A DNA stretch of 64,000 nucleotides from Tabrizicola flagellatus (GCF_008271465.1 NZ_VMDU01000004.1:1-64000); one strand, 5' to 3'. Positions 45,091-54,524 are shown, numbered from the stretch's first letter. Notes: a model not told the origin generated them from the sequence alone. A program made the numbers and translations.

Positions 45091-46355
45091 GCCTGGATAC
45101 GCTCGATATGCGCCCCGCAGGCGCGCAGTTTCTCTTCCACCCGCTCATACCCCCGATCCAGGTGGTAGACGCGGCTGACGACCGTCTCCCCCTCGGCGGC
45201 AAGCCCCGCGAGGATCAGCGACACGCTGGCGCGCAGGTCCGTGGCCATCACCGGCGCCCCCCGCAGCCTTTCGACGCCGGTGACCGTGGCCGTCCCGCCC
45301 TGCACGTTGATCCTGGCCCCCATGCGCATCAGCTCGGGGGCGTGCATGAAGCGGTTCTCGAAGATCCTCTCCTCCAGCACCGACACACCGTCCGCAGTGC
45401 AGAGAAGCGCCATCATCTGCGCCTGAAGATCGGTCGGGAAGCCGGGGAACGGCTCGGTCGTGACGTTCACCGCCTTCACCCGCCCGTTCTTGCGGGAAAC
45501 CTTCAGGCCGCGATTGGTCTGCGTCACGGAAACCCCCGCCGCGTCCAGCTTTTCGGCGAAACTTTCCACCAGGTCCAGCGTGCCGCCGATACATTCCACC
45601 TCGCCGCCACAGATCGCCGGGACCAGCATGTAGGTCCCCAGCTCGATCCGGTCCGTCACCACCTGATGCGTCGCTCCACCCAGCCGGTCGGTGCCCTCGA
45701 TGGTGATGGTGGACGTCCCCTCGCCCTCGATCTTCGCGCCCATCTTCTTCAGGCAGCGGGCGAGGTCCACGATCTCGGGCTCGCGCGCGGCGTTCTTCAG
45801 GACCGTGGTCCCCCTGGCCAGCGTCGCCGCCATAAGCGCGTTTTCCGTGGCGCCGACCGAGACGAAGGGGAACTCCACCACCGCGCCCTTCAGCCGTCCG
45901 CCGGGGGCCTTGGCATGGACATAGCCGTCGCGCAGGTCGAGGTGCGCCCCCATCGCCTCCAGCGCCTTGAGGTGCAGGTCCACCGGCCGCGCGCCAATGG
46001 CGCAGCCGCCGGGCAGCGAGACGGTCGCCGCACCGTAACGCGCCAGCATCGGGCCAAGAACGAGGATAGAGGCGCGCATCTTGCGCACGATGTCGTAGTC
46101 GGCCTTGAGGTTGGTGATCGAATGCGAAGACAGGGCCAGCACCAGGCCGTCCTGCAGGCTGGCGACTTCCGCGCCGAGCGACTGGAGGAGTTGCGTCATG
46201 GTGCGGATGTCGGACAGCCGCGGCGCGTTGGTCAGCGTCAGGGGTTCGTCCGACAACAGCGTTGCCGGCATCAGGGTGAGGCAGGCATTCTTCGCCCCCG
46301 CGATCGGGATCGCCCCGGACAGAGCCCCATTGCCGCGCACCAGAATCGAATCCAT
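45087..46355 (-). CDS. murA: UDP-N-acetylglucosamine 1-carboxyvinyltransferase
   Basis: A 422-residue MurA, catalysing enolpyruvyl transfer to UDP-GlcNAc, the first committed step of peptidoglycan synthesis. It starts [39 protein letters not shown]. The catalytic loop keeps the fosfomycin-sensitive Cys in [40 protein letters not shown] and [16 protein letters not shown] are further signatures. It is preceded at 5 bp by a small basic protein gene and overlaps the following DUF2948 gene. Confidence 0.95.
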   Translation of the reverse strand: MDSILVRGNGALSGAIPIAGAKNACLTLMPATLLSDEPLTLTNAPRLSDIRTMTQLLQSLGAEVASLQDGLVLALSSHSITNLKADYDIVRKMRASILVLGPMLARYGAATVSLPGGCAIGARPVDLHLKALEAMGAHLDLRDGYVHAKAPGGRLKGAVVEFPFVSVGATENALMAATLARGTTVLKNAAREPEIVDLARCLKKMGAKIEGEGTSTITIEGTDRLGGATHQVVTDRIELGTYMLVPAICGGEVECIGGTLDLVESFAEKLDAAGVSVTQTNRGLKVSRKNGRVKAVNVTTEPFPGFPTDLQAQMMALLCTADGVSVLEERIFENRFMHAPELMRMGARINVQGGTATVTGVERLRGAPVMATDLRASVSLILAGLAAEGETVVSRVYHLDRGYERVEEKLRACGAHIERIQA

Positions 46356-46360
46356 CTGCC

Positions 46361-46531
46361 CTAGTCCCTTTCGGTATCGTCGGCCGCGTCTTCGGCGGTC
46401 CGAGCCCTTGCCTGTGCCTTCCGACGCGCCATGTTCGCCTTCAGCGCCGCCTTGAGCCGGTCTTCCCGGCTGGCGGGTCGCTCGGGTTTCCGGGACGTTT
46501 CGTCTTGCGGGGGGTCCGAGGGGCTGCGCAT
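46361..46531 (-). CDS. Small basic protein upstream of murA
   Basis: A 56-residue hydrophilic, highly charged protein starting [19 protein letters not shown], with the central helix-like segment [20 protein letters not shown] and an acidic tail. The stop is 5 bp from the murA ATG, so they share a message. The murA ribosome-binding sequence overlaps its last codons. The core motif resembles small conserved proteins I recall at this position in other Rhodobacterales, but no function is known to me. It could bind nucleic acid. Confidence 0.65.
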   Translation of the reverse strand: MRSPSDPPQDETSRKPERPASREDRLKAALKANMARRKAQARARTAEDAADDTERD

Positions 46532-46644
46532 GGGGATGCCTTCTAGCGCAAGGTCGCCGGTGGGTCCAGAGAGGGCCCCGATTTCGCGCCCGAACCCCCT
46601 TGCGCCCCGGTTCGATTGCGTCTATTCCCGCCGCCACCAACGGC

Positions 46645-46719
<75 letters not shown>

Positions 46720-46846
46720 TCCATCCCCTTCAAGGCGACGGGTCATGTGCGATCGACGATCCGGGTCGATTGTGGGCATGGTTTGATGCAGGGATGCCAT
46801 CGCCAAGGGCAGGTCCGGCATCGCCCCGCCTTGGCAGCAGGTCATA

Positions 46847-47122
46847 CTAGGCGGGTGGAGGCACAACCGCCTCCCAGGCCTCTCCCATTGCCAGGATGCA
46901 GGCCATCCCGTCGGGATAGCTTTGCACCAGCGTCCAGTCGCCCGACGGGCGGGTCCAGACCTCCAGCACCGTCTCGGTGTCGCGCAGACCCGAGCCGGAA
47001 ACCGACGCACCGGACAGTTTCCGAACCAGTTCCTCGCGCTGGACGCAGACCACTTCGGCAATCGGGCTTTCCGCCAGGGCCGGCGTCGCGCAGCACAGAA
47101 GAAGGGCGAGTCGCATCCGCAT
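46847..47122 (-). CDS. Small secreted protein of unknown function
   Basis: About 91 residues. The signal peptide MRMRLALLLCCATPALA is followed by ESPIAEVVCVQREELVRKLSGA. The protein then has SGSGLRDTETVLEVWTRPSGDWTLVQSYPDGMACILAMGEAWEA. Two cysteines in the mature part could form a disulfide. Similar short proteins are widespread in Rhodobacterales as far as I recall, without an assigned role. The start is uncertain between two nearby ATGs, as neither has a strong ribosome-binding site. Confidence 0.6.
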   Translation of the reverse strand: MRMRLALLLCCATPALAESPIAEVVCVQREELVRKLSGASVSGSGLRDTETVLEVWTRPSGDWTLVQSYPDGMACILAMGEAWEAVVPPPA

Positions 47123-47263
47123 ACATGGAATCGTAACACAAGCATGACAGTTGCGAAGCGATTTTCCGAATGGCCGTTCAGCCATCCCGGACGAATGGCC
47201 AGACCGGAAAGCGGAATCCGGCCTCGCAAAGGATGCCGCATAGCCGCTGCGTTTCGGTGCGCA

Positions 47264-47428
47264 TCAGCCCGGAGCCCGCGCCAGGACAACGGTGGTGCCG
47301 TCCGTGCTGGCATCGTCGCAGATGACCACCTCGGACACCCCGAGCACCTTCCAATGCGCCAGCCATTCGATGCGGCTCCGGATCTCGTTCCGGACGATGG
47401 CACAGAGGGCGACATGGGGTGCGCTCAT
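47264..47428 (-). pseudogene. Truncated family 2 glycosyltransferase N terminus
   Basis: An open frame of 54 residues with ATG preceded by AGAAGG. It starts MSAPHVALCAIVRNE and continues RSRIEWLAHWKVLGV and VICDDASTDGTT, the first third of a Glyco_tranf_2_4-type enzyme (conserved IVRNE, EW..H....G, DD.S.DGT). It then stops after a few more residues. No continuation is evident in other frames over the following 80 bp, before the small secreted protein gene. It is therefore best read as the remnant of a decayed or truncated glycosyltransferase gene; an independent short protein is less likely. Confidence 0.6.
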
Positions 47429-47622
47429 GCCTTCTCTGCGCTTCCAGCCCGGCCCGCGGCAAGTCGGGCGTGAGTCCGAGCCGCCACAGTGCCGGCCCCA
47501 TATTCTGGGCCGCGATTATATGCCTTCCCCAGATGCAAGGCCCGCCCCTATAGTCAGTGTGGGAAACCGGGGAAAACACCGGGCCTAGAGGCAGGACCAA
47601 CACCAAAGCAAGGAGGGAGCCG

Positions 47623-48090
47623 ATGCGCTGCCCGTTCTGCGGCAACATCGACACGCAAGTGAAGGACTCGCGTCCGGCCGAGGATCACGTCTCGATCCGC
47701 CGCCGCCGGTTCTGTCCGGCTTGTGGCGGCCGCTTCACCACCTACGAGCGCGTCCAGCTGCGCGATCTTGTCGTCATCAAGTCCAGCGGCAAGCGCGAGG
47801 ACTTCGACCGTTCGAAACTGGAACGCTCGATCCGCATCGCGATGCAGAAGCGGCCGATCGACCCCGAACGCATCGACCAGATGATCTCGGGCATCGTGCG
47901 GCGGCTGGAAAGCCTGGGTGACACCGACATCCCCTCAAAGACCATCGGCGAGATCGTGATGGAAAGCCTGGCACGGATCGACACGGTCGCCTATGTGCGA
48001 TTTGCCAGCGTCTACAAGAACTTCCAGACGGCCGACGATTTCGACGGCTTCGTCAGCGAGCTTCGGCCCGGAGCCGCCGGGGAAGAGTGA
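47623..48090 (+). CDS. nrdR: Transcriptional repressor NrdR
   Basis: A 155-residue regulator of ribonucleotide reductase genes. The zinc ribbon is [18 protein letters not shown] ... [17 protein letters not shown]. The ATP-cone follows ([30 protein letters not shown]). AGGAGG lies six bases before the ATG, which settles the start. It overlaps ribD as GTGA. The nrdR-ribD pairing is common in alphaproteobacteria, where further riboflavin genes often follow; they do not follow here. Confidence 0.96.
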   Translation: MRCPFCGNIDTQVKDSRPAEDHVSIRRRRFCPACGGRFTTYERVQLRDLVVIKSSGKREDFDRSKLERSIRIAMQKRPIDPERIDQMISGIVRRLESLGDTDIPSKTIGEIVMESLARIDTVAYVRFASVYKNFQTADDFDGFVSELRPGAAGEE

Positions 48091-49196
48091 GCGATCCCGC
48101 CCAAGACCGGGCCCATATGGCCCATGCCCTGCGCCTGGCGGCGCGGGGCCTTGGCAATGTCTGGCCGAACCCGGCGGTGGGCTGCGTGCTGGTCCGCGAC
48201 GGGATGGTCGTCGGACGCGGCTGGACCCAGCCGGGCGGGCGGCCCCATGCCGAGGTGCGGGCGCTGGCACAGGCCGGCCCCCTTGCACGCGGCGCCACGG
48301 CCTTCGTCACGCTGGAGCCCTGCGCCCATCACGGCAAGACCCCTCCTTGCGCCGAGGCGCTGATCGCCGCCGGTGTGGCACGGGTCGTCACCGCCCTGAC
48401 CGACCCCGATCCGCGCGTCTCGGGCAAGGGGCATGCGATGCTGCGCGCGGCAGGGATCGAGGTCACGGAAGGCGTGCTGTCCGACCAGGCCGCCCGGCTG
48501 AACGCGGGTTTCCTGAAGCGGGTGACGCGCGGCCTGCCTTTCCTCACTCTGAAGCTTGCCGCGACGCTGGATGGCCGGATCGCCACCGCCTCGGGCGAAA
48601 GCCGCTGGATCACCGGACCGGAGGCACGGCGCAAGGTGCATGCCCTGCGGCTGGCGCATGATGCGGTGATGGTCGGCTCCGGCACCGCCGTTGCCGACGA
48701 CCCGGATTTGACCGTGCGCGACCTGGGGGCAGCGCATCAGCCGGTGCGCGTGGTGCTGGACCGGATGCTGCGACACGCGCCGGACAGCCGGCTGGGCCGC
48801 AGCGCCCGGACGCATCCGGTATGGCTGCTGCACGGACCCTCCGCGCCCGAGCCCGCCCGGCAGGCCTGGCTGGCCATGGGGGCCGAGCTGATCGAGGGGA
48901 CCGAGACCGGAGGCCGTCTCGACCTGCCGGCCGCACTGGGGGCGCTGGCCGCACGGGGCCTGACGCGGGTCCTGAGCGAGGGCGGCGGCACGCTGGCGGC
49001 AGCCCTGGTCGGCGCGGGCCTCGTGGACGACCTGGCTCTTTTCTCGGGCGCGGCGCTGATCGGTGCCGACGGGCATCCCGCCCTTGGGTCGCTCGGCCTG
49101 GGCCGCCTGGCCGAGGCCCCACGGCCGACCCTCGTCGAGACGGAACGGCTTGGGCCGGATCTCTTCGCGCTTTGGCGGATGCCGGCCGCGAGGTGA
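48087..49196 (+). CDS. ribD: Bifunctional riboflavin deaminase/reductase
   Basis: A 369-residue RibD. The N-terminal deaminase domain has the zinc motifs [15 protein letters not shown] and [18 protein letters not shown]. The C-terminal reductase domain begins [26 protein letters not shown] and includes [25 protein letters not shown]. Together they perform the second and third steps of riboflavin synthesis. The start is GTG, overlapping the nrdR stop by four bases, so translation is coupled. It converges with the PAS-like gene, leaving 38 bp. Confidence 0.95.
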   Translation: MSDPAQDRAHMAHALRLAARGLGNVWPNPAVGCVLVRDGMVVGRGWTQPGGRPHAEVRALAQAGPLARGATAFVTLEPCAHHGKTPPCAEALIAAGVARVVTALTDPDPRVSGKGHAMLRAAGIEVTEGVLSDQAARLNAGFLKRVTRGLPFLTLKLAATLDGRIATASGESRWITGPEARRKVHALRLAHDAVMVGSGTAVADDPDLTVRDLGAAHQPVRVVLDRMLRHAPDSRLGRSARTHPVWLLHGPSAPEPARQAWLAMGAELIEGTETGGRLDLPAALGALAARGLTRVLSEGGGTLAAALVGAGLVDDLALFSGAALIGADGHPALGSLGLGRLAEAPRPTLVETERLGPDLFALWRMPAAR

Positions 49197-49234
49197 CGCC
49201 AGTGGCCGCAGGGGCCGGACCGGACAGGCCCGCG

Positions 49235-49816
49235 TCAGGACCGCAGGTGGTCGTCGTCCACCGGCGCGTCGGTGTGGACGCCCGAGCGGACCTCCTCGAC
49301 GGCACGGTCGATCGCCTCGATGCAGCTCTGGCAGATGTCATAGGTGACATGCGTCGGATGCCGCTCGCCGATGTCGTCGCAGGATGTCCACTGCGCTTCG
49401 CCATGCAGCCGGACATTGCCGCAGAACGAACATTTCACGTCCCTGGCCGAGGGGTCGTAGTGCCAGCGGTTCAGCGGCGGCGAGAAATGCCAGGCATCCT
49501 TCAGGTCATGGACCATCAGCGCGCGGTCGTCCTTCATCGGCTGGATGGTCATCAGGAATTTCCGCGCCATGCTGGGGGAATCGCAGCGGTATTCCAGCCG
49601 CAGCGTGCGCTTGTGCTGCAACACGGCGTCGATCATCTTCGCGGTTTCGGCGCGGGTCTCTGCACCGGCGATATGTGCCATGATCGAGGTCGAGAGCACC
49701 GCGTTCGAGGTGGCCGACTGCGCCCCGCCGTTGAGCGCGAACTCATCCCACTCGCCGCCAACCCAGAGGACGCGATATTCGCTGTCTACGACCGCGTAGA
49801 CCTGCAGGAACTTCAC
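49235..49816 (-). CDS. Uncharacterised PAS-like protein with C-terminal Cys4 zinc site
   Basis: A 193-residue soluble protein. Residues about 1-110 look like a PAS fold: FLQVYAVVDSEYRVLWVGGEWDEFALNGG, then LEYRCDSPSMARKFLMTIQPMKDDRALMVHDL. RCDSP and the W-EFA-NG pattern recall a group of small PAS-fold proteins. The C-terminal half has KCSFCGNVRL and DICQSCIEA, two CxxC pairs spaced like a zinc-binding treble clef. There is no HTH or kinase domain. The GTG start follows GGGAGGG by nine bases. A TGT-N12-ACA site lies 112 bp upstream, suggesting co-regulation with the photosynthesis genes. The function is unknown. Confidence 0.65.
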   Translation of the reverse strand: MKFLQVYAVVDSEYRVLWVGGEWDEFALNGGAQSATSNAVLSTSIMAHIAGAETRAETAKMIDAVLQHKRTLRLEYRCDSPSMARKFLMTIQPMKDDRALMVHDLKDAWHFSPPLNRWHYDPSARDVKCSFCGNVRLHGEAQWTSCDDIGERHPTHVTYDICQSCIEAIDRAVEEVRSGVHTDAPVDDDHLRS

Positions 49817-49927
49817 TGCTCTCGCCCTCCCAAGCGTCGTCAGCGGAAGGACCTTAGCACAGTTCTGCAGGAAATCGCGTCCGAAGTTTACACTTCCCAC
49901 AGGATTCTGCGGGCTTCGTGGCGGCCA

Positions 49928-49945
49928 TGTCAACGCAGATTGACA
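49928..49945. promoter_or_regulatory. PpsR/CrtJ-type site upstream of the PAS-like gene
   Basis: TGTCAACGCAGATTGACA matches TGT-N12-ACA, with fully symmetric six-base half-sites TGTCAA and TTGACA. On the minus strand TTGACA can serve as a -35, with CAGAAT 18 bases later as a -10, so bound repressor would block that promoter. The site overlaps the dxs stop codon. Confidence 0.6.
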
Positions 49946-51870
49946 ACCCCCATTGATCTTGCGGGTAGAACCACGGCGCGGACCGTCGCGGCGATGTCGG
50001 AGGCGGCAAGTCCGGCCCAGGCATACATCTGCGCCGGGCTGGCCTGGTCGATGAAGCGGTCGGGCAGCGTCATGGTGCGGACTACCCCGCGCCGGTCGAG
50101 CGCGCCGCTGGCCGCGAGATGGTGCAGCACCAGCGCCCCGAAGCCCCCGGTCGAGCCCTGCTCCAGCGTCACCAGCGCGCGGTGGTGGCGGTGCAACTGG
50201 TCGATCAGCCCCTGATCCAGCGGTTTGGCAAAGCGGGCATCGGCGACGGTGGCGGAGATGCCCTCGGCCTCGAGGATCGTGGCCGCGGCCAGCGCCTCGG
50301 ACAGATGCGCCCCGAAGGAGACGAGCGCCACATCGCTGCCTTCGCGCAGGATGCGGCCCTTGCCGATGGCAAGCGGCTCGCCCCGGTCGGGCATCGGCAC
50401 GCCGACGCCTTCGCCGCGCGGATAGCGCAGAGAGATGGGGCCGTCGTCATGGGCCGCGGCGGTGGCGATCATGTGGACCAGCTCGGCCTCGTCGCCGGCG
50501 GCCATCACCGTCATGTTGGGCAGGTTCGCGAGGAACATGGTGTCGAAGGCGCCGGCATGGGTGGCGCCGTCCTGTCCGACCAGCCCCGCGCGGTCGATCA
50601 TGAAGCGGACGGGCAGGTTCTGCAGTGCCACGTCATGCACGATCTGGTCGTAGCCGCGTTGCAGGAAGCTGGAATAGATCGCGCAGAAGGGCTTCATCCC
50701 CCCCGCCGCCAGCCCCGCCGCGAAGGTGACGCCATGCTGTTCGGCGATGCCCACGTCGAACACCCGCGCCGGGAACCGCTTCTGCATCACGTCGAGGCCC
50801 GTGCCCCCCGGCATGGCCGCCGTGATCGCGACGATGCGCGGATCGCGCGCGGCCTCCTCGGTCAGGGTCTGGCCGAAGACGGCGGTGTAGTTCGGCGCAT
50901 TGGCGGGCGTCTTGTGCTGCCTGCCGGTGGCGATGTCGAACTTGCCCACCCCGTGATACTTGTCGTCCGCGCCTTCGGCCGGGGGATAGCCGCAGCCCTT
51001 CTTCGTCACCACATGCAGAAGCACCGGCCCCTCGGCCCGCTCGCGCATCGAGCGCAGCGCGTGCAGGAGCATCGGGATGTCGTGGCCGTTCACCGGGCCG
51101 AAGTAGGAAAAGCCCAGCTTCTCGAACAGTGTCACGCCGGTCGGACGGTCGCCGACCATCTCGCGCGCACGGCGGGCGCCTTCGCGCAGGGGGGCGGGCA
51201 GGTGGTCCTCCAGCCCCTCGGCGATGGCCTTGAGCGTGGCGAGCGGCCCCTTGCTGGCGATGGAGTTCAGGTAGGTCTGCATCGCGCCCACGGGCGGGGC
51301 GATGGACATGTCGTTGTCGTTCAGGATCACGAACAGTCGCTTGCCGAGATGGCCGGCGTGGTTCATCGCCTCGTAGGCCATGCCGGCGGTGATCGCCCCG
51401 TCGCCGATGACGGCCACGGTGTCGCCCACCGCCTGCCCCATCTCGCGCGCCATGGCAAAGCCAAGCGCGGCCGAGATCGAGGTCGAGGAATGGGCCGCCC
51501 CGAAGGGGTCGTATTCGCTTTCGCTGCGCTTGGTGAAGCCGCTGAGGCCCCCCGCCTGGCGCAGGGTCAGCATCCGGTCGCGGCGGCCGGTGAGGATCTT
51601 GTGCGGATAGCACTGGTGACCCACGTCCCAGATCAGCTTGTCGCGGGGCGTGTCGAAGACCGCGTGCAGGGCGACGGTCAGTTCGACCACCCCCAGCGAG
51701 GATCCGAGATGCCCTCCGGTCTGGCTGACCACCTCGATCACCTCGCGCCGCAATTCGTCGGCCAGTTGCGGCAGGTCGCGGTCGGGCAGCGCGCGCAGGT
51801 CGGCGGGGCTGGCCACGCGGTCGAGCATGGGTTTGGGGGACAGGGCGGCGATGGAACCGGGCGCGGTCAT
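49930..51870 (-). CDS. dxs: 1-deoxy-D-xylulose-5-phosphate synthase
   Basis: A 646-residue thiamine-diphosphate enzyme making DXP from pyruvate and glyceraldehyde 3-phosphate, the entry to the MEP isoprenoid pathway that feeds bacteriochlorophyll phytyl tails and carotenoids. Motifs are [51 protein letters not shown] with [10 protein letters not shown] (TPP/Mg binding), and [19 protein letters not shown] in the transketolase pyrimidine domain. AAAGGAGG precedes the ATG. It lies just after the puf operon terminator; dxs downstream of pufX is known from R. capsulatus. Confidence 0.95.
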   Translation of the reverse strand: MTAPGSIAALSPKPMLDRVASPADLRALPDRDLPQLADELRREVIEVVSQTGGHLGSSLGVVELTVALHAVFDTPRDKLIWDVGHQCYPHKILTGRRDRMLTLRQAGGLSGFTKRSESEYDPFGAAHSSTSISAALGFAMAREMGQAVGDTVAVIGDGAITAGMAYEAMNHAGHLGKRLFVILNDNDMSIAPPVGAMQTYLNSIASKGPLATLKAIAEGLEDHLPAPLREGARRAREMVGDRPTGVTLFEKLGFSYFGPVNGHDIPMLLHALRSMRERAEGPVLLHVVTKKGCGYPPAEGADDKYHGVGKFDIATGRQHKTPANAPNYTAVFGQTLTEEAARDPRIVAITAAMPGGTGLDVMQKRFPARVFDVGIAEQHGVTFAAGLAAGGMKPFCAIYSSFLQRGYDQIVHDVALQNLPVRFMIDRAGLVGQDGATHAGAFDTMFLANLPNMTVMAAGDEAELVHMIATAAAHDDGPISLRYPRGEGVGVPMPDRGEPLAIGKGRILREGSDVALVSFGAHLSEALAAATILEAEGISATVADARFAKPLDQGLIDQLHRHHRALVTLEQGSTGGFGALVLHHLAASGALDRRGVVRTMTLPDRFIDQASPAQMYAWAGLAASDIAATVRAVVLPARSMGVVNLR

Positions 51871-51890
51871 GGCGGCCTCCTTTCCGGGGC

Positions 51891-51924
51891 AAAAGGTGCC
51901 GTGTGGGGGTTGGCCACACGGCAC
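51891..51924 (-). terminator. Strong terminator between pufX and dxs
   Basis: Read on the minus strand, GTGCCGTGTGG - CCAACCC - CCACACGGCAC is a perfect 11-bp stem followed by CTTTT. It ends the puf message and lies only 21 bp before the dxs ATG, so dxs must rely on read-through or on a promoter very near or within this structure. Confidence 0.85.
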
Positions 51925-51928
51925 AAGT

Positions 51929-52041
51929 GCCTGTCGTCCGACAGGAAGGGAACCGGGGCCCGAAGGTCCCGCATCCGGCCCGTGGGAGAGCCGGATCATG
52001 GCCATCCGGGCCGCGCGGATCAGCGCCGCACGGCCCGGATG
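51929..52041 (-). other. Three further hairpins after pufX
   Basis: In order after pufX (minus strand): CATCCGGGCC - 19 bases - GGCCCGGATG, a perfect 10-bp stem; ATCCGGC - 10 bases - GCCGGAT; and CCTGTCGGACGACAGG, a 7-bp stem with almost no loop. Together with the terminator they form a compact 3' structure, as expected to protect the stable pufLMX message from 3' exonucleases. Confidence 0.7.
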
Positions 52042-52045
52042 AAGC

Positions 52046-52276
52046 TCAGGTCACGGCGCGCGCCTCGACCGTCAGGGGCGCCTCGAGCGCACCATAGGGC
52101 GAAGGCGTCTGCCGGCTTTCCTCGGGCAGCAACAGCCCGATCAGGTAGATCGCCCAGAGGAAGAGCCCGATGGCCAGAAGGAAGGCCGCGGCATAGAGCG
52201 CGCCCTTCAGCATGTGGCCGAGGCTCCAGTACACCAGGCTCGTCTGCTTGCTCTCGCTGAAATAGTCGTTCGGCAT
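52046..52276 (-). CDS. pufX: PufX, LH1-reaction-centre core accessory protein
   Basis: A 76-residue single-helix membrane protein. An N-terminal polar part [25 protein letters not shown] is followed by the helix [25 protein letters not shown]. The C-terminal [16 protein letters not shown] corresponds to the proline-rich tail of Rhodobacter PufX. The protein opens the LH1 ring for quinone exchange. Sequence conservation in this family is low, so position directly after pufM weighs heavily. Its AGGAGG ribosome-binding site overlaps the pufM stop. The GxxxG motif of R. sphaeroides PufX is not obvious here. Confidence 0.9.
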   Translation of the reverse strand: MPNDYFSESKQTSLVYWSLGHMLKGALYAAAFLLAIGLFLWAIYLIGLLLPEESRQTPSPYGALEAPLTVEARAVT

Positions 52277-52285
52277 CGTGCCCTC

Positions 52286-53209
52286 CTATTGCACCGGCGC
52301 GTAGCCGTGCTCCTGTGCCCAGACGTACCAGTTGTCGACGACCGTGCCCGTGAGCAGGATGCCGATGCCGCCGGTCAGCGTGACCAGCACCGCGAACCAC
52401 CAGGCCCAGCGGTGGATCCCTTCCATGGTCGCGTTGAACCCCATGGTCCAGCGCCAGAAGAGGGCCGCCCGCTCGGAGGCGGTGCCGCGATCGACGATCT
52501 GCTCAAGCTCCCGGTCGCCGCCAAAGCGGGAAACGGCCAGGATGGTCGCCCCGTGCATCGCGAAGAGGAGCGCCGACCCGTAGAGGAAGGCGATGCTCAG
52601 CGCGTGGAAGGGGTTGTAGAACAGGTTGCCGTATTGCAGCGAGAAGTTGTTGGTCCAGTCGAGGTGGCTGAAGATGCCGTAGGGCACGGCGTGGCTCCAG
52701 GACCCCATCAGGATCGGCCGGATGAGGCCCAGCACCAGGAACAGCCAGATGGCGCTCGCGAAGGCCCAGCTGACATGCTTGCCCATGCCCAGCGCCTGCG
52801 CCCTGAGCCAGGTCCGGACCCACCAGGAACAGACCGAGATCAGCAGGAAGAAGCTGGCGATCAGCCACCAGCCGCCTTCCTTGAGCGGCGCGAAGCCCAG
52901 GCCGTATTCCTCGGCCGGGGGTTCCAGGCTGAACCAGAACAGGTCGCGCAGGAAGACCGCCGGGTTGAAGCCCGCCTGATACCAGAACCACAGGCCCACC
53001 ATGACGAACCAGGTCAGGCCCGAGGCCAGCGAGATCACCCCCATCGTGCCGAGATAGACCGGCCCGAGCTGGGCGTTGCCGAACCAGCCGGCCAGCGTCG
53101 AGAAGCTGGCGCCCCTGGTCCGGTTCGACAGTTCGACATCCTCGGTCATCCCCATTTCGGGAGCACCGCGCACCTGAACCTGGGTGAAGATGTTCTGATA
53201 CTCAGCCAT
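52286..53209 (-). CDS. pufM: Photosynthetic reaction centre M subunit
   Basis: A 307-residue five-helix subunit of the type II reaction centre. It starts [21 protein letters not shown]. Helices are recognisable as [89 protein letters not shown] and [19 protein letters not shown]. Chlorophyll and iron histidines lie in [16 protein letters not shown] and GIHRWAWW. It overlaps pufL by 8 bp, typical translational coupling. Confidence 0.98.
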   Translation of the reverse strand: MAEYQNIFTQVQVRGAPEMGMTEDVELSNRTRGASFSTLAGWFGNAQLGPVYLGTMGVISLASGLTWFVMVGLWFWYQAGFNPAVFLRDLFWFSLEPPAEEYGLGFAPLKEGGWWLIASFFLLISVCSWWVRTWLRAQALGMGKHVSWAFASAIWLFLVLGLIRPILMGSWSHAVPYGIFSHLDWTNNFSLQYGNLFYNPFHALSIAFLYGSALLFAMHGATILAVSRFGGDRELEQIVDRGTASERAALFWRWTMGFNATMEGIHRWAWWFAVLVTLTGGIGILLTGTVVDNWYVWAQEHGYAPVQ

Positions 53210-54050
53210 TTACGCCTCCCGGAATGTCGGCCCACCAGGGCAGTTCAAGCCACCAGTCCCACCAGACGACCCACTGGTCGAACCAGATGGTGCCCGAGAT
53301 CACGATGCAGACCGCCGACCAGAAACCCGCGTTCAGCGCCAGAAGAAGGCCCAGGCGGTGGATCCCCAGCGTGCCGACCGAATAGCCGATGAGGTCGCGG
53401 AAATAGGTGTCCTCGTGGTCGGGAGTGCGCATCTCCTTGCCCTTCTCGGGGTTGGCGGCCGACAGAATCAGCGCGCCGTGGAGCGCAAGCGCCAGCGCCG
53501 TGGTGAAGAAGAAGCTCACCGCGATCATGTGCGCCGGGTTGTAGTGGAAGTTGCCGTAGGTGTAGCCGGTATTGGACACCCAGTCGAGGTGCGTCCAGAT
53601 CCCGTAGGGGAAGGCATATCCCCAGGCCCCCATCAGCACCGGCCGGATCACCACCAGGGTGACATAGGCCAGGATCGCGAAGCCGAAGGCCACGGGCACA
53701 TGGTAGCCCATCCCCAGCTTGCGGCAGATCTCCACCTCGCGCAGCGCCCAGGTCACGAAGGCGCCGATCGCGCAGATGGTGATGATCTGCCAGAGCCCGC
53801 CTTCGCGCAGGGGCGCCATGGCGAGACCCATCTCCACCGGAGGCGGGTTGATCGAGATCAGCCAGGGGTTCCAGGTCCCTTGCAGCACGGCCCCGTAGAA
53901 GATCAGGATCGTGCCGAGGACCGCGAAGAAGAAGGTCAGGACCCCGAAGAACCCGACGTAGAAGGGGCCGACCCAGAAGTCGAACAGGTTGCCCCCGATC
54001 AGCGTGCCCCCCGGCACGCGGTATTTTCGTTCGAAGCTGAGCAGTGCCAT
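53202..54050 (-). CDS. pufL: Photosynthetic reaction centre L subunit
   Basis: A 282-residue five-helix subunit starting [36 protein letters not shown], which is diagnostic. Ligand histidines appear in [29 protein letters not shown] and [41 protein letters not shown] precedes the last helix. With PufM it binds four bacteriochlorophylls, two bacteriopheophytins, quinones and iron. It is preceded by a 134-bp intercistronic region carrying a strong hairpin. Confidence 0.98.
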   Translation of the reverse strand: MALLSFERKYRVPGGTLIGGNLFDFWVGPFYVGFFGVLTFFFAVLGTILIFYGAVLQGTWNPWLISINPPPVEMGLAMAPLREGGLWQIITICAIGAFVTWALREVEICRKLGMGYHVPVAFGFAILAYVTLVVIRPVLMGAWGYAFPYGIWTHLDWVSNTGYTYGNFHYNPAHMIAVSFFFTTALALALHGALILSAANPEKGKEMRTPDHEDTYFRDLIGYSVGTLGIHRLGLLLALNAGFWSAVCIVISGTIWFDQWVVWWDWWLELPWWADIPGGVNG

Positions 54051-54137
54051 GCTTCCCTCTCCGTTTCTCTCCGGTCACAGCCGCCGTCGGGCGCGGGCGG
54101 TCGGGCTTGCCGGATGTGTGTCTGACGTCAGGTTGTC

Positions 54138-54169
54138 GCGGGCGGCAGACGGCGAGGCCCGCCGCCCGC
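54138..54169 (-). other. Intercistronic hairpin between pufA and pufL
   Basis: A perfect 9-bp GC stem (GCGGGCGGC with GCCGCCCGC, 14-base loop) starts about 16 bases after the pufA stop, with the palindrome TGACGTCA just beyond. In Rhodobacter such hairpins stabilise the pufBA segment relative to pufLMX and set the excess of antenna over reaction centre; the same role is expected here. Confidence 0.8.
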
Positions 54170-54184
54170 AACGGTCAGTTGGAC

Positions 54185-54361
54185 CTACTGGCCGGCGGTG
54201 ACATAGCCGTGCTTGGCAGCGGCGATGTCGAACCAGTTGTAGGCCGGGGTGCTGAGCAGCACGAGGTGGATCATGGCCGCCAGGAGGAACAGGAACACGC
54301 CCTGTGCCACGAAGACGCGACGAGGATCGAAGATGAGCCAGATCTTGTAGAATTTGGACAT
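54185..54361 (-). CDS. pufA: Light-harvesting 1 alpha polypeptide
   Basis: A 58-residue single-helix antenna protein: [21 protein letters not shown], then the helix [17 protein letters not shown] with the bacteriochlorophyll ligand H32, and [20 protein letters not shown]. The FDPRRVF and AAMIHLV patterns are diagnostic of LH1 alpha. GAGGAGG precedes the ATG. It follows pufB by 13 bp. Confidence 0.97.
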   Translation of the reverse strand: MSKFYKIWLIFDPRRVFVAQGVFLFLLAAMIHLVLLSTPAYNWFDIAAAKHGYVTAGQ

Positions 54362-54374
54362 TTATCGTTCCTCC

Positions 54375-54524
54375 TCAGAACCACGGGCGCCAGATGTACA
54401 CCGCCAGGTGAGCGACGACGGCGATGGCCACGAAAAGCCAGAGCCCGCTCATGTAGACGGAGTGCAGTTCTTGCGCCTGCTCGTCGGTGAGACCTGTGAA
54501 ACTCAGGTCGGATTTATCAGCCAT
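54375..54524 (-). CDS. pufB: Light-harvesting 1 beta polypeptide
   Basis: A 49-residue antenna protein: [21 protein letters not shown], then [29 protein letters not shown]39 is the bacteriochlorophyll ligand, and H21 and the terminal WRPW are conserved. GGAGG five bases before the ATG sets the start, excluding eleven upstream in-frame residues. A small hairpin (GCCGCA-TCCCC-TGCGGC) lies 27 bp upstream, in the pufQ-pufB spacer. Confidence 0.97.
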   Translation of the reverse strand: MADKSDLSFTGLTDEQAQELHSVYMSGLWLFVAIAVVAHLAVYIWRPWF

